Shown here: one piece after another, positions 47,018 to 58,430 of the stretch
Numbering within the stretch: position 1 is the first letter of the stretch
How the letters are laid out: each line of letters begins with the position of its first letter
Program-made: the position numbers and the translations under genes
Notes under the pieces: generated by a model
What the model saw: the letters and a program-made list of their open reading frames with translations, nothing else
The model's database searches: none
Told to the model about the DNA's origin: nothing
Assembly: GCA_963817405.1 (NCBI GenBank)
Contig: CAWFNW010000002.1
Span: 558,001-622,000, forward strand
Source of the DNA: CAWFNW01 sp963817405
Lineage (GTDB): Bacteria; Actinomycetota; Coriobacteriia; Anaerosomatales; Anaerosomataceae
Length of the DNA stretch: 64,000 bases
Direction: 5' to 3'

Positions 47018-50000
47018 GTGACGCTTATGGAACTCATCGCTCCCGCGCTCGCTCGCGACGTCGTCGTGTCCCGGGCGGCGGCCGAGCTGGCGGCCGGACG
47101 CGATGTCACGCTCGCAGCGAGCGGGCTTGTGCGGCCGGTGTTGGTGGCCGCGCTTGCGGCGGAGCGCACGACGCCCGTGCTCGTCGTCGTGTCGGGCGAG
47201 GACGCCGCCGAGCGCTTTGCGCGGCAGACGGAGGCGTACCTCGCGCGAGAGCGCGTGCTGCGCTTGCCGCTTCGCACCGACATGCCGTGGGACGATACCG
47301 CGCCGGACCTCGAGGTCGTCGGCAGGCGGGCCCGGGCGATCTACGCGCTCTCCCGCGGCCGCGCCGTGGTCGTGGTCGCAAGTGCCCGCGCGCTCCTTCG
47401 CCAGGTGCCGCCGCAGGGCTCGCACGTGTTCGACCCGCTGGAGATCGTGAGCGGCGGCACGTTGGACCTCGCGGAGGCCGCGCAGGCGCTCGCTCGCATG
47501 GGCTACACGCGCGCCGAGAAGGCCGAAGAGCGAGGGCAGTTCGCCGTCCGCGGCGGCACCCTCGACGTCTTCCCCTCGGACGGCGCGTACCCGGTGCGCG
47601 CGGAGCTCTTCGGCGACGACATCGAGTCGCTCAAGCGCTACGTCCCGACGACGCAGCAGACGATCGGCGACGTGGAGGCCGTCGAGGTCTTCGCGTGCCG
47701 CGAGGTCGCGCTCGGCACCCGGTCGGCGCAAGCGGTCAAGCGAGCGCTCGAGAAGCAGACGCGCGGCAACGACGCGCTTGCCCACGACCTCGCGCGCATC
47801 GGCGACGGCGTCTACTTCAACGGTATCGAGCGGTATCTGCCGCTCATGTACCGCCCCGGCACCGTGCTCGAGCACGTGCCCCCCTCGACGCTCATCGTCG
47901 TGGCCGAGCCGCGCTCGCTCTTCGACGACGCGACGCGCTACCGCGAGGAGGTCGCGGAGAAGGCGCGCGCCGCGAAGGTGGACCTCGAGGGACTCTTCCT
48001 GACGCCCGGGAAGCTCGACCTGAGCGCGGGGCAGCGCTTGACGTTGATCTCCGTGTTGCGCGCCGGGTCGGCCCCCGACGGGGCGGTCGCTTCGCGCCGC
48101 CCGGACGTCGCGGGAGGGGAGACCGCGTTCATCGCGGGCATCCGCTCGCTCCTCTCGAGCAAACACACGGTGGTGCTCGTCGCCCGCGATCATCGCTCCC
48201 GGCGGCGCGTCCACGACGTGCTCGGCGAGGCAGGCGTGCCGCTCGTCGACGTCGTGGCGGACCCGACAGCGCCGCGACCGGCGGGCGCGGTCGTACTCGT
48301 CGAGGCGGACGTGCCGGCCGGCTACGTGCTCGGTCAGGCCGGGCTCGCCATCGTGAGCGTGGACGACGTCTACCCGCGGGCGGTGACCGGTAGGCGCGCG
48401 CGCTCGGCCGAGGACCCGACGCGCATGACGTTCGACTACAAGCCGGGCGACTACGTCGTGCACGCCACGCACGGCATCGCGCTCTTCCGCGAGGTCATGC
48501 GGCAGGAGGTGCTCGGCGTCGAGCGCGACTACGCCGTGCTCGAGTACGCGAAGGGCGACAAGCTCTACGTTCCGGTCGACCAGCTGGACCGCGTGACGAA
48601 GTACGTCGGTCCTGAGGGGAGCGCGCCGCGCATCACTCGGCTGAATACCGCCGACTGGTCGCGCGCGACGAAGAAGGCGCGCACGGCGGCTCGCAAGCTC
48701 GCGTTCGACCTCGTCGACCTCTACGCCCGCCGGGCGTCGGTCGCCGGCTTCGCGTTCTCGCCGGACACGCCGTGGCAGCAGGAGATGGAGGCGGCGTTCC
48801 CCTACGTGGAAACGCCGGACCAGCTCGTGGCGATTGCCGACGTGAAGGCCGACATGGAGTCCGACAAGCCGATGGACCGTCTCGTGTGCGGGGACGTCGG
48901 TTACGGCAAGACCGAGGTGGCCATCCGTGCGGCGTTCAAGGCGGTGCAGGACAGGAAGCAGGTGCTCGTGCTGTGCCCGACGACGATTCTCGCGCAGCAG
49001 CACTTCGTGACCTTCTCCGAGCGCTTCGAGCCGTTCCCCGTGCGCGTGGAGGTCCTCTCGCGATTCCGCTCGGACGAGCAGCAGAAGGCGGCGCTGGAGG
49101 GCTTCGCCAAGGGCACCGTCGACGTGCTGATCGGCACGCACCGCCTGCTCTCGCGCGACGTGTCGCCCAAGGACCTCGGACTCGTCGTCATCGACGAGGA
49201 GCAGCGCTTCGGCGTCGGGCACAAGGAGCACATGAAGCACCTGCGCGAGCAGATCGACGTGCTCACGCTCACCGCGACGCCCATCCCGAGAACGCTGCAG
49301 ATGTCGCTCTCGGGCGTTCGCGACTTCTCCGTCATCGACACGCCGCCCACGAACCGCTTCCCGGTGCACGTGCACGTGGGCGAATGGGACGCCGATGTGG
49401 TGTCCGGCGCCGTGCGTCGCGAGATCGAGCGCGGCGGTCAGGTCTACTACATCTCCAACCGAGTGAAGTCCATCGACGCCGCGGTCAAGCGCGTCGCGGC
49501 TGCGGCGCCGGAGGCGCGTATCGGCGTGGGGCACGGCCAGATGTCCGAGCACCAGCTGGAGCGCGTCATGGAGGCCTTCTCCGCGGGGGAGATCGACGTC
49601 CTCGTGTCGACCACGATCGTCGAGTCGGGCATCGACAACCCGCACACCAACACGCTCATCATCGAGGACAGCCAGCGGCTCGGACTCGCCCAGCTCTACC
49701 AGCTCAAGGGGCGCGTCGGGCGCTCGCACGTGCACGCGTACGCGTACTTCCTCTTCCCGACGCACGTCTCGCTCACCGAGCAGGCGTACGAGCGCCTCGC
49801 GGCGGTCCAGGAGCACACCGAACTCGGGAGCGGCATCAAGATCGCCATGCGCGACCTTGAGATTCGCGGGGCGGGCAGCCTGCTCGGTGCCGAGCAGAGC
49901 GGGAATGTGAACGCGGTCGGGTTCGACCTGTACGCGCAGATGCTCCGCGAGGCGGTCGCGGAGGTTCGCGGCGAGCCCGTCCTCGCGTTCCCGGAGGTCC

Positions 50001-50431
50001 GGGTCGACCTGCCGGTCTCTGCGTTCCTGCCCGAGGAGTACATCTCCGACGTCGACGAGCGCGTGCGCTTCTACCGCCGCCTCGCCGGCGCGCTCACCCT
50101 CGAGGCCGTCGACGCCGCCGTCGCGGAGCTCCGCGAGCGCCACGGCGCGCTCCCCGCGCCGGCCGCCGACCTCGTCGCAGTGGCCCGGATCCGCGCGCTC
50201 GCAGGCGAGGTCGGCGCCACGAGCGTGTCGCTCGTGCGCCGGCGCGTGCGTATCGCCGGCGTGACGCTTTCGACCGAGGAGCGGGGTGCGCTCGCGCCGG
50301 CGGGCGCGGTGAGTGAGCCGCGCGGCGGCGGCGTGTTCTTCCCGCAGAGTTATGAAGAGTCAGCAACGGACGCCGCTCTCCGTGCACTGGGTGCTATACT
50401 CAGCGCTGTCCGCCTTCCGATGACTGAGTAG
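47018..50431 (+). CDS. mfd: Transcription-repair coupling factor Mfd
   Basis: A 1137-residue translocase that removes stalled RNA polymerase and recruits UvrA. The N-terminal UvrB-like region has RTDMPWDDTAP and FAVRGGTLDVFPSDG. It is followed by the CarD-like RNA polymerase interaction domain (DYVVHATHGIALFREV), the RecG-like motor with Walker A CGDVGYGKTEVA, box DEEQRFGVGHKEH and TATPIPRTLQMS, and the C-terminal TRCF domain (VRVDLPVSAFLPEEYI). GTG 47018, eight bases after GGAGG, is favoured over ATG 46997. Confidence 0.97.
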   Translation: MTLMELIAPALARDVVVSRAAAELAAGRDVTLAASGLVRPVLVAALAAERTTPVLVVVSGEDAAERFARQTEAYLARERVLRLPLRTDMPWDDTAPDLEVVGRRARAIYALSRGRAVVVVASARALLRQVPPQGSHVFDPLEIVSGGTLDLAEAAQALARMGYTRAEKAEERGQFAVRGGTLDVFPSDGAYPVRAELFGDDIESLKRYVPTTQQTIGDVEAVEVFACREVALGTRSAQAVKRALEKQTRGNDALAHDLARIGDGVYFNGIERYLPLMYRPGTVLEHVPPSTLIVVAEPRSLFDDATRYREEVAEKARAAKVDLEGLFLTPGKLDLSAGQRLTLISVLRAGSAPDGAVASRRPDVAGGETAFIAGIRSLLSSKHTVVLVARDHRSRRRVHDVLGEAGVPLVDVVADPTAPRPAGAVVLVEADVPAGYVLGQAGLAIVSVDDVYPRAVTGRRARSAEDPTRMTFDYKPGDYVVHATHGIALFREVMRQEVLGVERDYAVLEYAKGDKLYVPVDQLDRVTKYVGPEGSAPRITRLNTADWSRATKKARTAARKLAFDLVDLYARRASVAGFAFSPDTPWQQEMEAAFPYVETPDQLVAIADVKADMESDKPMDRLVCGDVGYGKTEVAIRAAFKAVQDRKQVLVLCPTTILAQQHFVTFSERFEPFPVRVEVLSRFRSDEQQKAALEGFAKGTVDVLIGTHRLLSRDVSPKDLGLVVIDEEQRFGVGHKEHMKHLREQIDVLTLTATPIPRTLQMSLSGVRDFSVIDTPPTNRFPVHVHVGEWDADVVSGAVRREIERGGQVYYISNRVKSIDAAVKRVAAAAPEARIGVGHGQMSEHQLERVMEAFSAGEIDVLVSTTIVESGIDNPHTNTLIIEDSQRLGLAQLYQLKGRVGRSHVHAYAYFLFPTHVSLTEQAYERLAAVQEHTELGSGIKIAMRDLEIRGAGSLLGAEQSGNVNAVGFDLYAQMLREAVAEVRGEPVLAFPEVRVDLPVSAFLPEEYISDVDERVRFYRRLAGALTLEAVDAAVAELRERHGALPAPAADLVAVARIRALAGEVGATSVSLVRRRVRIAGVTLSTEERGALAPAGAVSEPRGGGVFFPQSYEESATDAALRALGAILSAVRLPMTE

Positions 50432-50510
50432 CGGTTGGCGGGCATTATCGCGTTACCATCGCTGGCGAGGCGACTGCCTGCCGGCCCGTAATCGTTCAGG
50501 GAGGACCCGC

Positions 50511-51488
50511 GTGAAGACTGTCACCCGTATCACCGCCGTCGTGTTGGTGCTGGCGCTTGCGCTCACCGCCGCCGGCTGCTCGAAGAAGAACTCGGCCGTG
50601 GCGAAGGTCAACGGCGAAACGATCACGAGCGAGGTCTTCGAGGCCTACGCAACCTACGCCGTGAAGCAGAACCCGGGTCTTGCCACCGCCACCGCCGGCG
50701 ATCCCGAGCTGGTCAAGTATCGCCGGCTCGTGCTCGACAGCCTCATCAACTCGGAGCTCATCCGCCAGGCTGCCAAGGCAGAGGGCGCGTCGTTCAGCGA
50801 TGCGGACGTCACCAAGAAGCTTGACGAGATCAAGGCCTCCTATCCTGACGAGGCGACGTTCAACTCCATGATCGAGTCCTCCGGGATGTCGATGGACCTC
50901 GTGAAGCGGACCGTCGAGGACAACCTCTACTACGAGTATCTCTACGACAAGGTTGCGCCGGCCTCCGAGGTCACGACCGCGCAGGTCGAGGCGTACTACG
51001 CGGAGAACAAGGCGCAGTTCGACCAGGAGGCGCAGGCCACACTGCAGCACATCCTGTTCGCCACTGACGACAAGGCTACTGCGGAGACCGTGCTCAAGGA
51101 GATCAAGGGCGGTGCCGACTTCGCGGCGATGGCCAAGAAGTACTCCAAGGACACGGCTTCCGCCGCCAATGGTGGCGATCTTGGCACCAAGCCGTACTCG
51201 ACCTACGTGACGGGCTTCAAAGAGGCCGCCCAGGCGCTCAAGGTCGGCGCAGTGAGTGACCTCGTCCAGAGCGAGTTCGGCTGGCACATCATCAAGAAGA
51301 CCGCGGAGACGCCGGCGACGACCTCGAAGCTCGAGGACGTTGCGCAGCTCATCCGCGACACGCTCGCGCAGAACGGCCGGGACGCCAAGTTCGACGAGTA
51401 CCTGACCGCGAAGAAGGAAGCCGCCAAGATCGAGATCCTCGACAAGGAGCTCGAGGCGGTCGGCGATCAGACCACCCCCGGGCAGTAG
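50511..51488 (+). CDS. PrsA/SurA-type peptidyl-prolyl isomerase lipoprotein
   Basis: Extracytoplasmic foldase of 325 residues. The signal peptide ends in the lipobox AAGC (LALTAAGC). SurA_N-like helices follow, and a parvulin PPIC domain (about 175-268) starts at ATLQHILFATDDKA and contains YSKDTASAANGGDLG and FGWHIIKK. It helps exported proteins fold at the membrane surface. GTG start with GGGAGG upstream. It lies 80 bases after mfd and before mazG. Confidence 0.92.
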   Translation: MKTVTRITAVVLVLALALTAAGCSKKNSAVAKVNGETITSEVFEAYATYAVKQNPGLATATAGDPELVKYRRLVLDSLINSELIRQAAKAEGASFSDADVTKKLDEIKASYPDEATFNSMIESSGMSMDLVKRTVEDNLYYEYLYDKVAPASEVTTAQVEAYYAENKAQFDQEAQATLQHILFATDDKATAETVLKEIKGGADFAAMAKKYSKDTASAANGGDLGTKPYSTYVTGFKEAAQALKVGAVSDLVQSEFGWHIIKKTAETPATTSKLEDVAQLIRDTLAQNGRDAKFDEYLTAKKEAAKIEILDKELEAVGDQTTPGQ

Positions 51489-51491
51489 ACG

Positions 51492-53689
<2,198 letters not shown>

Positions 53690-53740
53690 CGCGGAAGGAG
53701 CCGCCGCGGTGGGACCGCCTGCTCGCCCTCCCGGGAGCCG

Positions 53741-54157
53741 TCACCGGTACAGGACCCCGTTGTGCTTCAGCCAGCCAGCCGCATGGATCCCTTCGGGGTC
53801 GTGGTGCGTCCAGTGGATCACGCCGCCTTCATCGTTCCATTCATATACACCGTTGAACTCGACCGTATCGCCTTCGAGCAATCTGGGAATACGCGGAGCT
53901 ACGTCGATGTTGTGAGCGACCAGTACGGTCTGCCCCGAGTGCAGTTCGAGTACAAAGCGCTGATGTCGGCCGCCGTTTGAGTCGTCCGACAGGACACGGA
54001 TCACGGTGCCTGACCCCGCGACCTGTACGCCGCTGAGCTGCTCGTCGTAGGCGTTTGCGATGACCTGATCGCTCGCATCCGATGGAGCCGAGGTGGTTGG
54101 GCTGCAGCCTGCAAGCAGTGCGGCCGCGATCAGGAGTGCCGCGATGCGCCGGATCAC
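53741..54157 (-). CDS. DUF3465 lipoprotein
   Basis: A 138-residue exported protein. The signal peptide ends in the lipobox LAGC (LIAAALLAGC). A small OB-like beta domain follows, with the DUF3465 features HQRFVLELHSGQTVLVAHNID and the end motif HDPEGIHAAGWLKHNG. Its function is unknown. It is convergent with eno. Confidence 0.85.
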   Translation of the reverse strand: MIRRIAALLIAAALLAGCSPTTSAPSDASDQVIANAYDEQLSGVQVAGSGTVIRVLSDDSNGGRHQRFVLELHSGQTVLVAHNIDVAPRIPRLLEGDTVEFNGVYEWNDEGGVIHWTHHDPEGIHAAGWLKHNGVLYR

Positions 54158-54293
54158 GTTGATGCCCGTGACCTTTGGGGTTCAGCCGGATTCGACACCG
54201 CTGCTCCAGTCTCCGCGCGTCTCGGGCCTTCGGCTGCGCGCCGCTCGACTTGCAGGATACGCCAACGCTTGTCGCGTCGGCTGGCAGCGCTAC

Positions 54294-54905
54294 TCAGCCA
54301 GGGAATGAGACCGCCTGGGCAGCAAGCAGAGCCATCACGGCGCAGTTGACCGCGACCGTCAACCAGAAGACTAACTGGAAGGACGCCTTCCGCGTCTTGT
54401 GGCGATACAGGCGCTGCGCCACCAAAGCGCCGGGCCAGCCGCCGAGCAACGCAAGCATGTGCAGGGTGCTCTCGGGGGTGCGCCGGCGACCCTGCTCAGC
54501 CGCTGCTTTGTCCGTCCCGTAGGTCACGAACGCCAGCACGCTGAAGAAACCGTACAGGCCGAACGTCGCGGACGGCAGGACGCCGAGCGCGATCAGGAGG
54601 AGGAGTAGCAGCGCAAACAAGCCGGCGACGACGAGCGGTGCTACGAGCGGTTCCGGACCGGGCCGTGGCGGGCGTGCCGACCGCTCAGGCAGCGTTGGCA
54701 CAAGATACGTGATCCCGGTCGCTCGGGGTCGGTTGCGCTCGTCGTGCTCGAGTGTGTACTCGACGAGATCCAGCGTCGCGGGACGTCGCTTGTCGCGCGG
54801 GAACTCACTGATGTGGGCGAATGCGCGCGGGTCGCCGTCCAATGGAGTGACGAAACCGAAGCCCCGGTCGTCGTTCCATTCTGTCAGCCTGCCGCGCGCT
54901 CTCAT
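54294..54905 (-). CDS. Cold-shock domain - DUF1294 membrane protein
   Basis: A 203-residue fusion. Residues 1-65 form a cold-shock OB fold (GRLTEWNDDRGFGFVTPL with RNP-like RGFGFV, and FAHISEF). A Pro-rich linker leads to a membrane part with hydrophobic segments at about 88-112, 118-130 and 175-197, and the DUF1294 signature LGGWPGALVAQRLYRHKTRK. The pairing is known in many bacteria; its function is unresolved. The 136 bases downstream, before the DUF3465 gene, hold nothing recognisable. Confidence 0.9.
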   Translation of the reverse strand: MRARGRLTEWNDDRGFGFVTPLDGDPRAFAHISEFPRDKRRPATLDLVEYTLEHDERNRPRATGITYLVPTLPERSARPPRPGPEPLVAPLVVAGLFALLLLLLIALGVLPSATFGLYGFFSVLAFVTYGTDKAAAEQGRRRTPESTLHMLALLGGWPGALVAQRLYRHKTRKASFQLVFWLTVAVNCAVMALLAAQAVSFPG

Positions 54906-55141
54906 CCGATCCCTTCTCTGTCAAACGTTGCGCGCATGACCCGCGCGCCGAGCCATTCCAGTCTAGCCGAGACCTCGTACCGGCGGGTTGACGCGCCTGT
55001 TCGGTGGGGAGGCATTCCCGGCAGCCGGGGGGATGTTCGCGTGGAGGGGTCAGGCACGGTGCGGCAGGGGAATACTCGATGTGACGCTTGCGGCAGAGGC
55101 CGGAAGCCGCGCGACCGGATCCTTGAGTTGGAGGCAACCCG

Positions 55142-55660
55142 TTGAGCCGTTCAGTCACGTCACCATCGAGAAACCACAGAGTCCTTCTGCGATACATGGA
55201 GATTCTGAACTCCGGCGACTTCGAGCATCTGGCCGAAGTGCTGGACCCCGACTACGTGCAAGTCATCCCCCAATCGGGTGAGATCCTGCGTGGCATAGAA
55301 CCCTTTGCACAGATCATGCGCAATTGGCCATCGGGCCAGGGGCATCCGGACTTGCTGGCGGCACAGGTCGTTCCAACCGAAACCCACGATGTTCTCAGCG
55401 CAGGGATCGGTCCGTTCCCGACATACAGCCTGATCAGAATCGAGGGGGACGGGGACACGCTCACCTCGTACTCCCTCGTGCGCTACCCGGACGACGACGA
55501 CTGGTTCAACGTAAGCATCGCCACGTTGCGGGACGGGAAGATCGTGAAGGAGCTCTGGTTCTTCGGGCCGATGTTTGAGGCTCCTGAGTGGCGCTCGCCG
55601 TGGGTGAGGATCATGACTCCGGAGGAACAGCTCGAGCTGGTGGGGTTCAAGAAGGACTAG
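55142..55660 (+). CDS. SnoaL/NTF2-like protein
   Basis: A protein of up to 172 residues with the alpha+beta barrel pattern of polyketide-cyclase/SnoaL families (YMEILNSGDFEHLAEVLDPDYVQVIP, then RDGKIVKELWFFGP). The track from TTG 55142 lacks a good ribosome site; ATG 55195 is a plausible later start. No catalytic assignment is possible. The 236 bases before it show no gene. Confidence 0.7.
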   Translation: MSRSVTSPSRNHRVLLRYMEILNSGDFEHLAEVLDPDYVQVIPQSGEILRGIEPFAQIMRNWPSGQGHPDLLAAQVVPTETHDVLSAGIGPFPTYSLIRIEGDGDTLTSYSLVRYPDDDDWFNVSIATLRDGKIVKELWFFGPMFEAPEWRSPWVRIMTPEEQLELVGFKKD

Positions 55661-55726
55661 CGAGCCCGTGGCGACGCTCGCGTCGCCGCACGTCCACCGA
55701 GTGTGCCGTCCGACAGGAGGTCACGT

Positions 55727-57127
55727 ATGCCGCGCACCAAGATCATCGCAACCATCGGTCCGGCTAGCGACAGCCCGGAAGTACTGCGCACGCTCGTGGA
55801 CGCGGGGATGTCGGTTGCGCGGCTGAACGCGTCGCACTCGTCGCGCGAGGAGCTAGACCGCCGGGCGCACGCTGTCCGAGCCGCCGCCGATGCTGCCGGT
55901 CGGCACGTCGCTGTGATGCTCGACCTCGGCGGGCCGAAGATTCGCGTTGGGGAGATGGCTGCCGGAACCGTGCTCGCCGCAGGCGCGCGCTTCGAGCTTC
56001 GCGGTGCTGAGTGCGTCGGGGACTCGACAGGCGCGTGCGTCACGTACGCGGGGCTCGCGAGTGACGTGCCTGTGGGAGCGGCAGTGCTTCTGGACGACGG
56101 GCGCATCGAGCTTCGCGTGACAGCGGCAGGGGAGGGCACCCTGACGACTGAGGTGCTCACCGGCGGTCCGCTCACCAGTCACAAAGGCGTCAACGTCCCG
56201 GGCGTCCGGCTCGGCGTCGAGGCCCTCACCGAGGCCGATCACGCGGATCTCGCGTGGGGTCTCGAGGCGGGCGTCGACCTGATCGCGCAGTCGTTCGTCC
56301 GCTCGGCTGATGACGTCGAGCGGCTCCGCGCGCTCATCGGCACGGCAGCGATTCCCATTGTCGCCAAGATCGAGAAGCACGAGGCCGTGGCCGAGCTCGA
56401 CCGCATCGTCGAGGCAGCCGATGCCGTGATGGTCGCGCGCGGTGACCTGGGCGTGGAGACCGCGCCCGAGCAGGTCCCCGTCATCCAGCGGCGCATCGTG
56501 ACGGCGTGCCGCCGAGCGGGAAAGCCGGTCATCGTCGCCACGCAGATGCTGGAGTCCATGACGACGGCGACGCGGCCCACGCGCGCCGAGGCCTCAGACG
56601 TCGCGAACGCCATCTTCGCGGAGGTCGATGCGGTGATGCTCTCCGCCGAGACGGCTGTCGGCGCGCACCCGGTCGAGGCGATCGCCACGATGGTGCGTAT
56701 CGCGAAGGTCGCCGAGGCCGCACTCGCCGACCGCGCGCTGGAGGTGCCAGAGCCGGGCGGGCGGTTCGACGTGACGCGAGCGGTCAGTACCGCGGCGGGC
56801 CAGATCGCGCGCGATCTGGAGCTTGCAGCGATCGTGACGGCGACGCAGTCCGGAGCCACGGCCCGGGCGGTGGCGGCCCACCGGCCGCGGACACCGATCG
56901 TCGCGGCCACGCCGCAGCCCGTAGTGGCACGGCGCCTCGCGCTCGTCTGGGGAGTCACGCCGCTTGTCGTGCCGCAGCACGGCTCGATCGACGAGATGCT
57001 TCTGCAGGCGGCTACCGCCGTGCGCGACGCGGGAATCGCAGCCCCAGGTTCGCTGGTGGCGCTCACCGCGGGGGTCGCGGTCGGTGTGGCCGGCTCGACG
57101 AACTTGTTGCAGGTCACGCGCGTGTGA
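55727..57127 (+). CDS. pyk: Pyruvate kinase
   Basis: Glycolytic enzyme transferring phosphate from PEP to ADP, 466 residues. Recognised by TKIIATIGPASDS at the start, RLNASHSS, LDLGGPKIRVG, the catalytic Lys region PIVAKIEKHEAVAEL, MVARGDLGVE, and TRAEASDVANAIFAEVDAVMLSAETA. The C-terminal allosteric domain is present. ATG 55727 with AGGAGG upstream is chosen over GTG 55703. Confidence 0.97.
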   Translation: MPRTKIIATIGPASDSPEVLRTLVDAGMSVARLNASHSSREELDRRAHAVRAAADAAGRHVAVMLDLGGPKIRVGEMAAGTVLAAGARFELRGAECVGDSTGACVTYAGLASDVPVGAAVLLDDGRIELRVTAAGEGTLTTEVLTGGPLTSHKGVNVPGVRLGVEALTEADHADLAWGLEAGVDLIAQSFVRSADDVERLRALIGTAAIPIVAKIEKHEAVAELDRIVEAADAVMVARGDLGVETAPEQVPVIQRRIVTACRRAGKPVIVATQMLESMTTATRPTRAEASDVANAIFAEVDAVMLSAETAVGAHPVEAIATMVRIAKVAEAALADRALEVPEPGGRFDVTRAVSTAAGQIARDLELAAIVTATQSGATARAVAAHRPRTPIVAATPQPVVARRLALVWGVTPLVVPQHGSIDEMLLQAATAVRDAGIAAPGSLVALTAGVAVGVAGSTNLLQVTRV

Positions 57128-57193
57128 GCGTGCTGCGAGCACTGCTCAGCGCACACTCCGCCCGCCTCCACCTCCACTAGAGGTCCAATCTGT

Positions 57194-57221
57194 TTGCCCT
57201 CAGACGTCGGAGTGCTATCAT
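57194..57221 (+). promoter_or_regulatory. Putative promoter upstream of the ftsB-like gene
   Basis: TTGCCC (57194-57199) and TATCAT (57216-57221), spacing 16, in the 166-base gap after pyk and 73 bases before the next start codon. Confidence 0.4.
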
Positions 57222-57293
57222 GCACGGCAGGTGGGCGCTTCGCGTCCGCTCCCATATCGCCGCCTGAGCCTACACGCAGCAGAAAACGGACCC

Positions 57294-57932
57294 ATGACCG
57301 CAGCGCGCAGGACGAACACCGGGGCATCAGCGGGCGCCCGACGGACCTCCCCGACGAGGAAGGCGCCGGCTCGGGCCACTACTCGAGCCTCCTCCTCCAC
57401 CGCCACGAGCGGTTCGGCAGCTCGATCCGGCTCTCGCAAGACGACCACCACTCGCGCCACCACCACGCGCTCGCGCTCGGCTGCACCCGTCCGCGGCTCG
57501 AACGCCACGCGTCGCCATCCCGTCGCCCCGAAGCGTGCGCGCCGTCGCCGTACGCCCGTCGATCGCCGGGTCATGAGCGGCGTCATCGCCGTCGCCGTGG
57601 CGCTCGCCGTCTGGGTGCTCTACCCCGCGTTCCAGCTCCAGTACCAGCAGGAGCGCGAGAAGGCAACGCTCGAGCAGGAGCTCGCTGGGCTGCAGGAGCG
57701 CAACGAGACGCTGCTCGCCCAGGTCGAGCGGCTCAAGACGCCGGAGGGCGTCGAAGAGGCCGCTCGCGAGCGGCTTGGCCTCGCCAAGGCCGGAGAGCGC
57801 GTCTACATCGTCACCGAAGGCGAGGCGACCCGAGCGCCCGAGCCCGACGTCTCGAAGCAGGCGAGCTCGGTGACGGTGCCCAAAGCCGCGCTGCTCACCC
57901 AGGCACTCGACTACATCTTCGGCGTCAGGTAA
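57294..57932 (+). CDS. FtsB/DivIC-like septum formation protein
   Basis: Single-pass division protein of 212 residues. The first ~95 residues are low-complexity, rich in Thr, Ser, Arg and Ala, and strongly basic. Then come one membrane helix (about 98-118, GVIAVAVALAVWVLYP), a leucine-zipper coiled coil (EQELAGLQERNETLLAQVERLK), and the DivIC motif GVEEAARERLGLAKAGERVYIV. FtsB/DivIC bridges FtsL and FtsQ in the divisome. The long disordered basic N-terminus is seen in actinobacterial versions. Confidence 0.88.
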   Translation: MTAARRTNTGASAGARRTSPTRKAPARATTRASSSTATSGSAARSGSRKTTTTRATTTRSRSAAPVRGSNATRRHPVAPKRARRRRTPVDRRVMSGVIAVAVALAVWVLYPAFQLQYQQEREKATLEQELAGLQERNETLLAQVERLKTPEGVEEAARERLGLAKAGERVYIVTEGEATRAPEPDVSKQASSVTVPKAALLTQALDYIFGVR

Positions 57933-58423
57933 TGCCGCCAGACGCCGACACCGTACGCCTCCAGCTTGGTCGACCACCCCGCGAGCCCTGGCGCGTCGCG
58001 CAGCGGTGCACCTTCGGCTTCCCCGCAGTCATCGCGACACCGTCGCGTCTTGCCAGCGCCGAGCCCTTTCCCACGACCTTCTACCTGACGTGCCCGCACC
58101 TGGGCGCGGCGATCGCGACGCTGGAGTCGGCGGGCGAGGCCGAGCGCTGGGCGTCCCGGCTTGCCGCGGAGCCGGCACTTGCCGCGCGCATGCTGGCCGC
58201 AGACGCCGCGTATCGCGAGGCGCGTGCCGCCGAGAGCGCCGGCGACGACGCCTGCGCGGGGGTGGGCATCGCAGGGCAGCGCGATCCGCTCGCGACGAAA
58301 TGCCTTCACGCGCACGTGGCAGCCGCGCTTTCGGGTATCGATGACCCGGTGGGGCAGGGCGTCCTCGAGACGCTCGAGCCGGAGTGCCGCGACAGCCGCT
58401 GTGGCATACCCGAAGGAGCGTGA
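57932..58423 (+). CDS. DUF501 family protein
   Basis: A 163-residue cytosolic protein of the actinobacterial DUF501 family, recognised by LGRPPREPWRVAQRC, FPTTFYLTCPHL and CLHAHVAAAL. Cysteines and histidines are clustered, but no function is known. Its ATG shares one base with the TAA of the ftsB-like gene (TAATG), indicating coupling. In actinobacteria DUF501 is regularly found between ftsB and ppx, as here. Confidence 0.92.
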   Translation: MPPDADTVRLQLGRPPREPWRVAQRCTFGFPAVIATPSRLASAEPFPTTFYLTCPHLGAAIATLESAGEAERWASRLAAEPALAARMLAADAAYREARAAESAGDDACAGVGIAGQRDPLATKCLHAHVAAALSGIDDPVGQGVLETLEPECRDSRCGIPEGA

Positions 58424-58430
58424 GCGCGGG

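Noticed and set aside
47000..50143. 1047-residue open frame on the minus strand opposite mfd
   Set aside because: Long antisense frames are expected in high-GC genes. It has no recognisable motif, and mfd on the plus strand is unambiguous.
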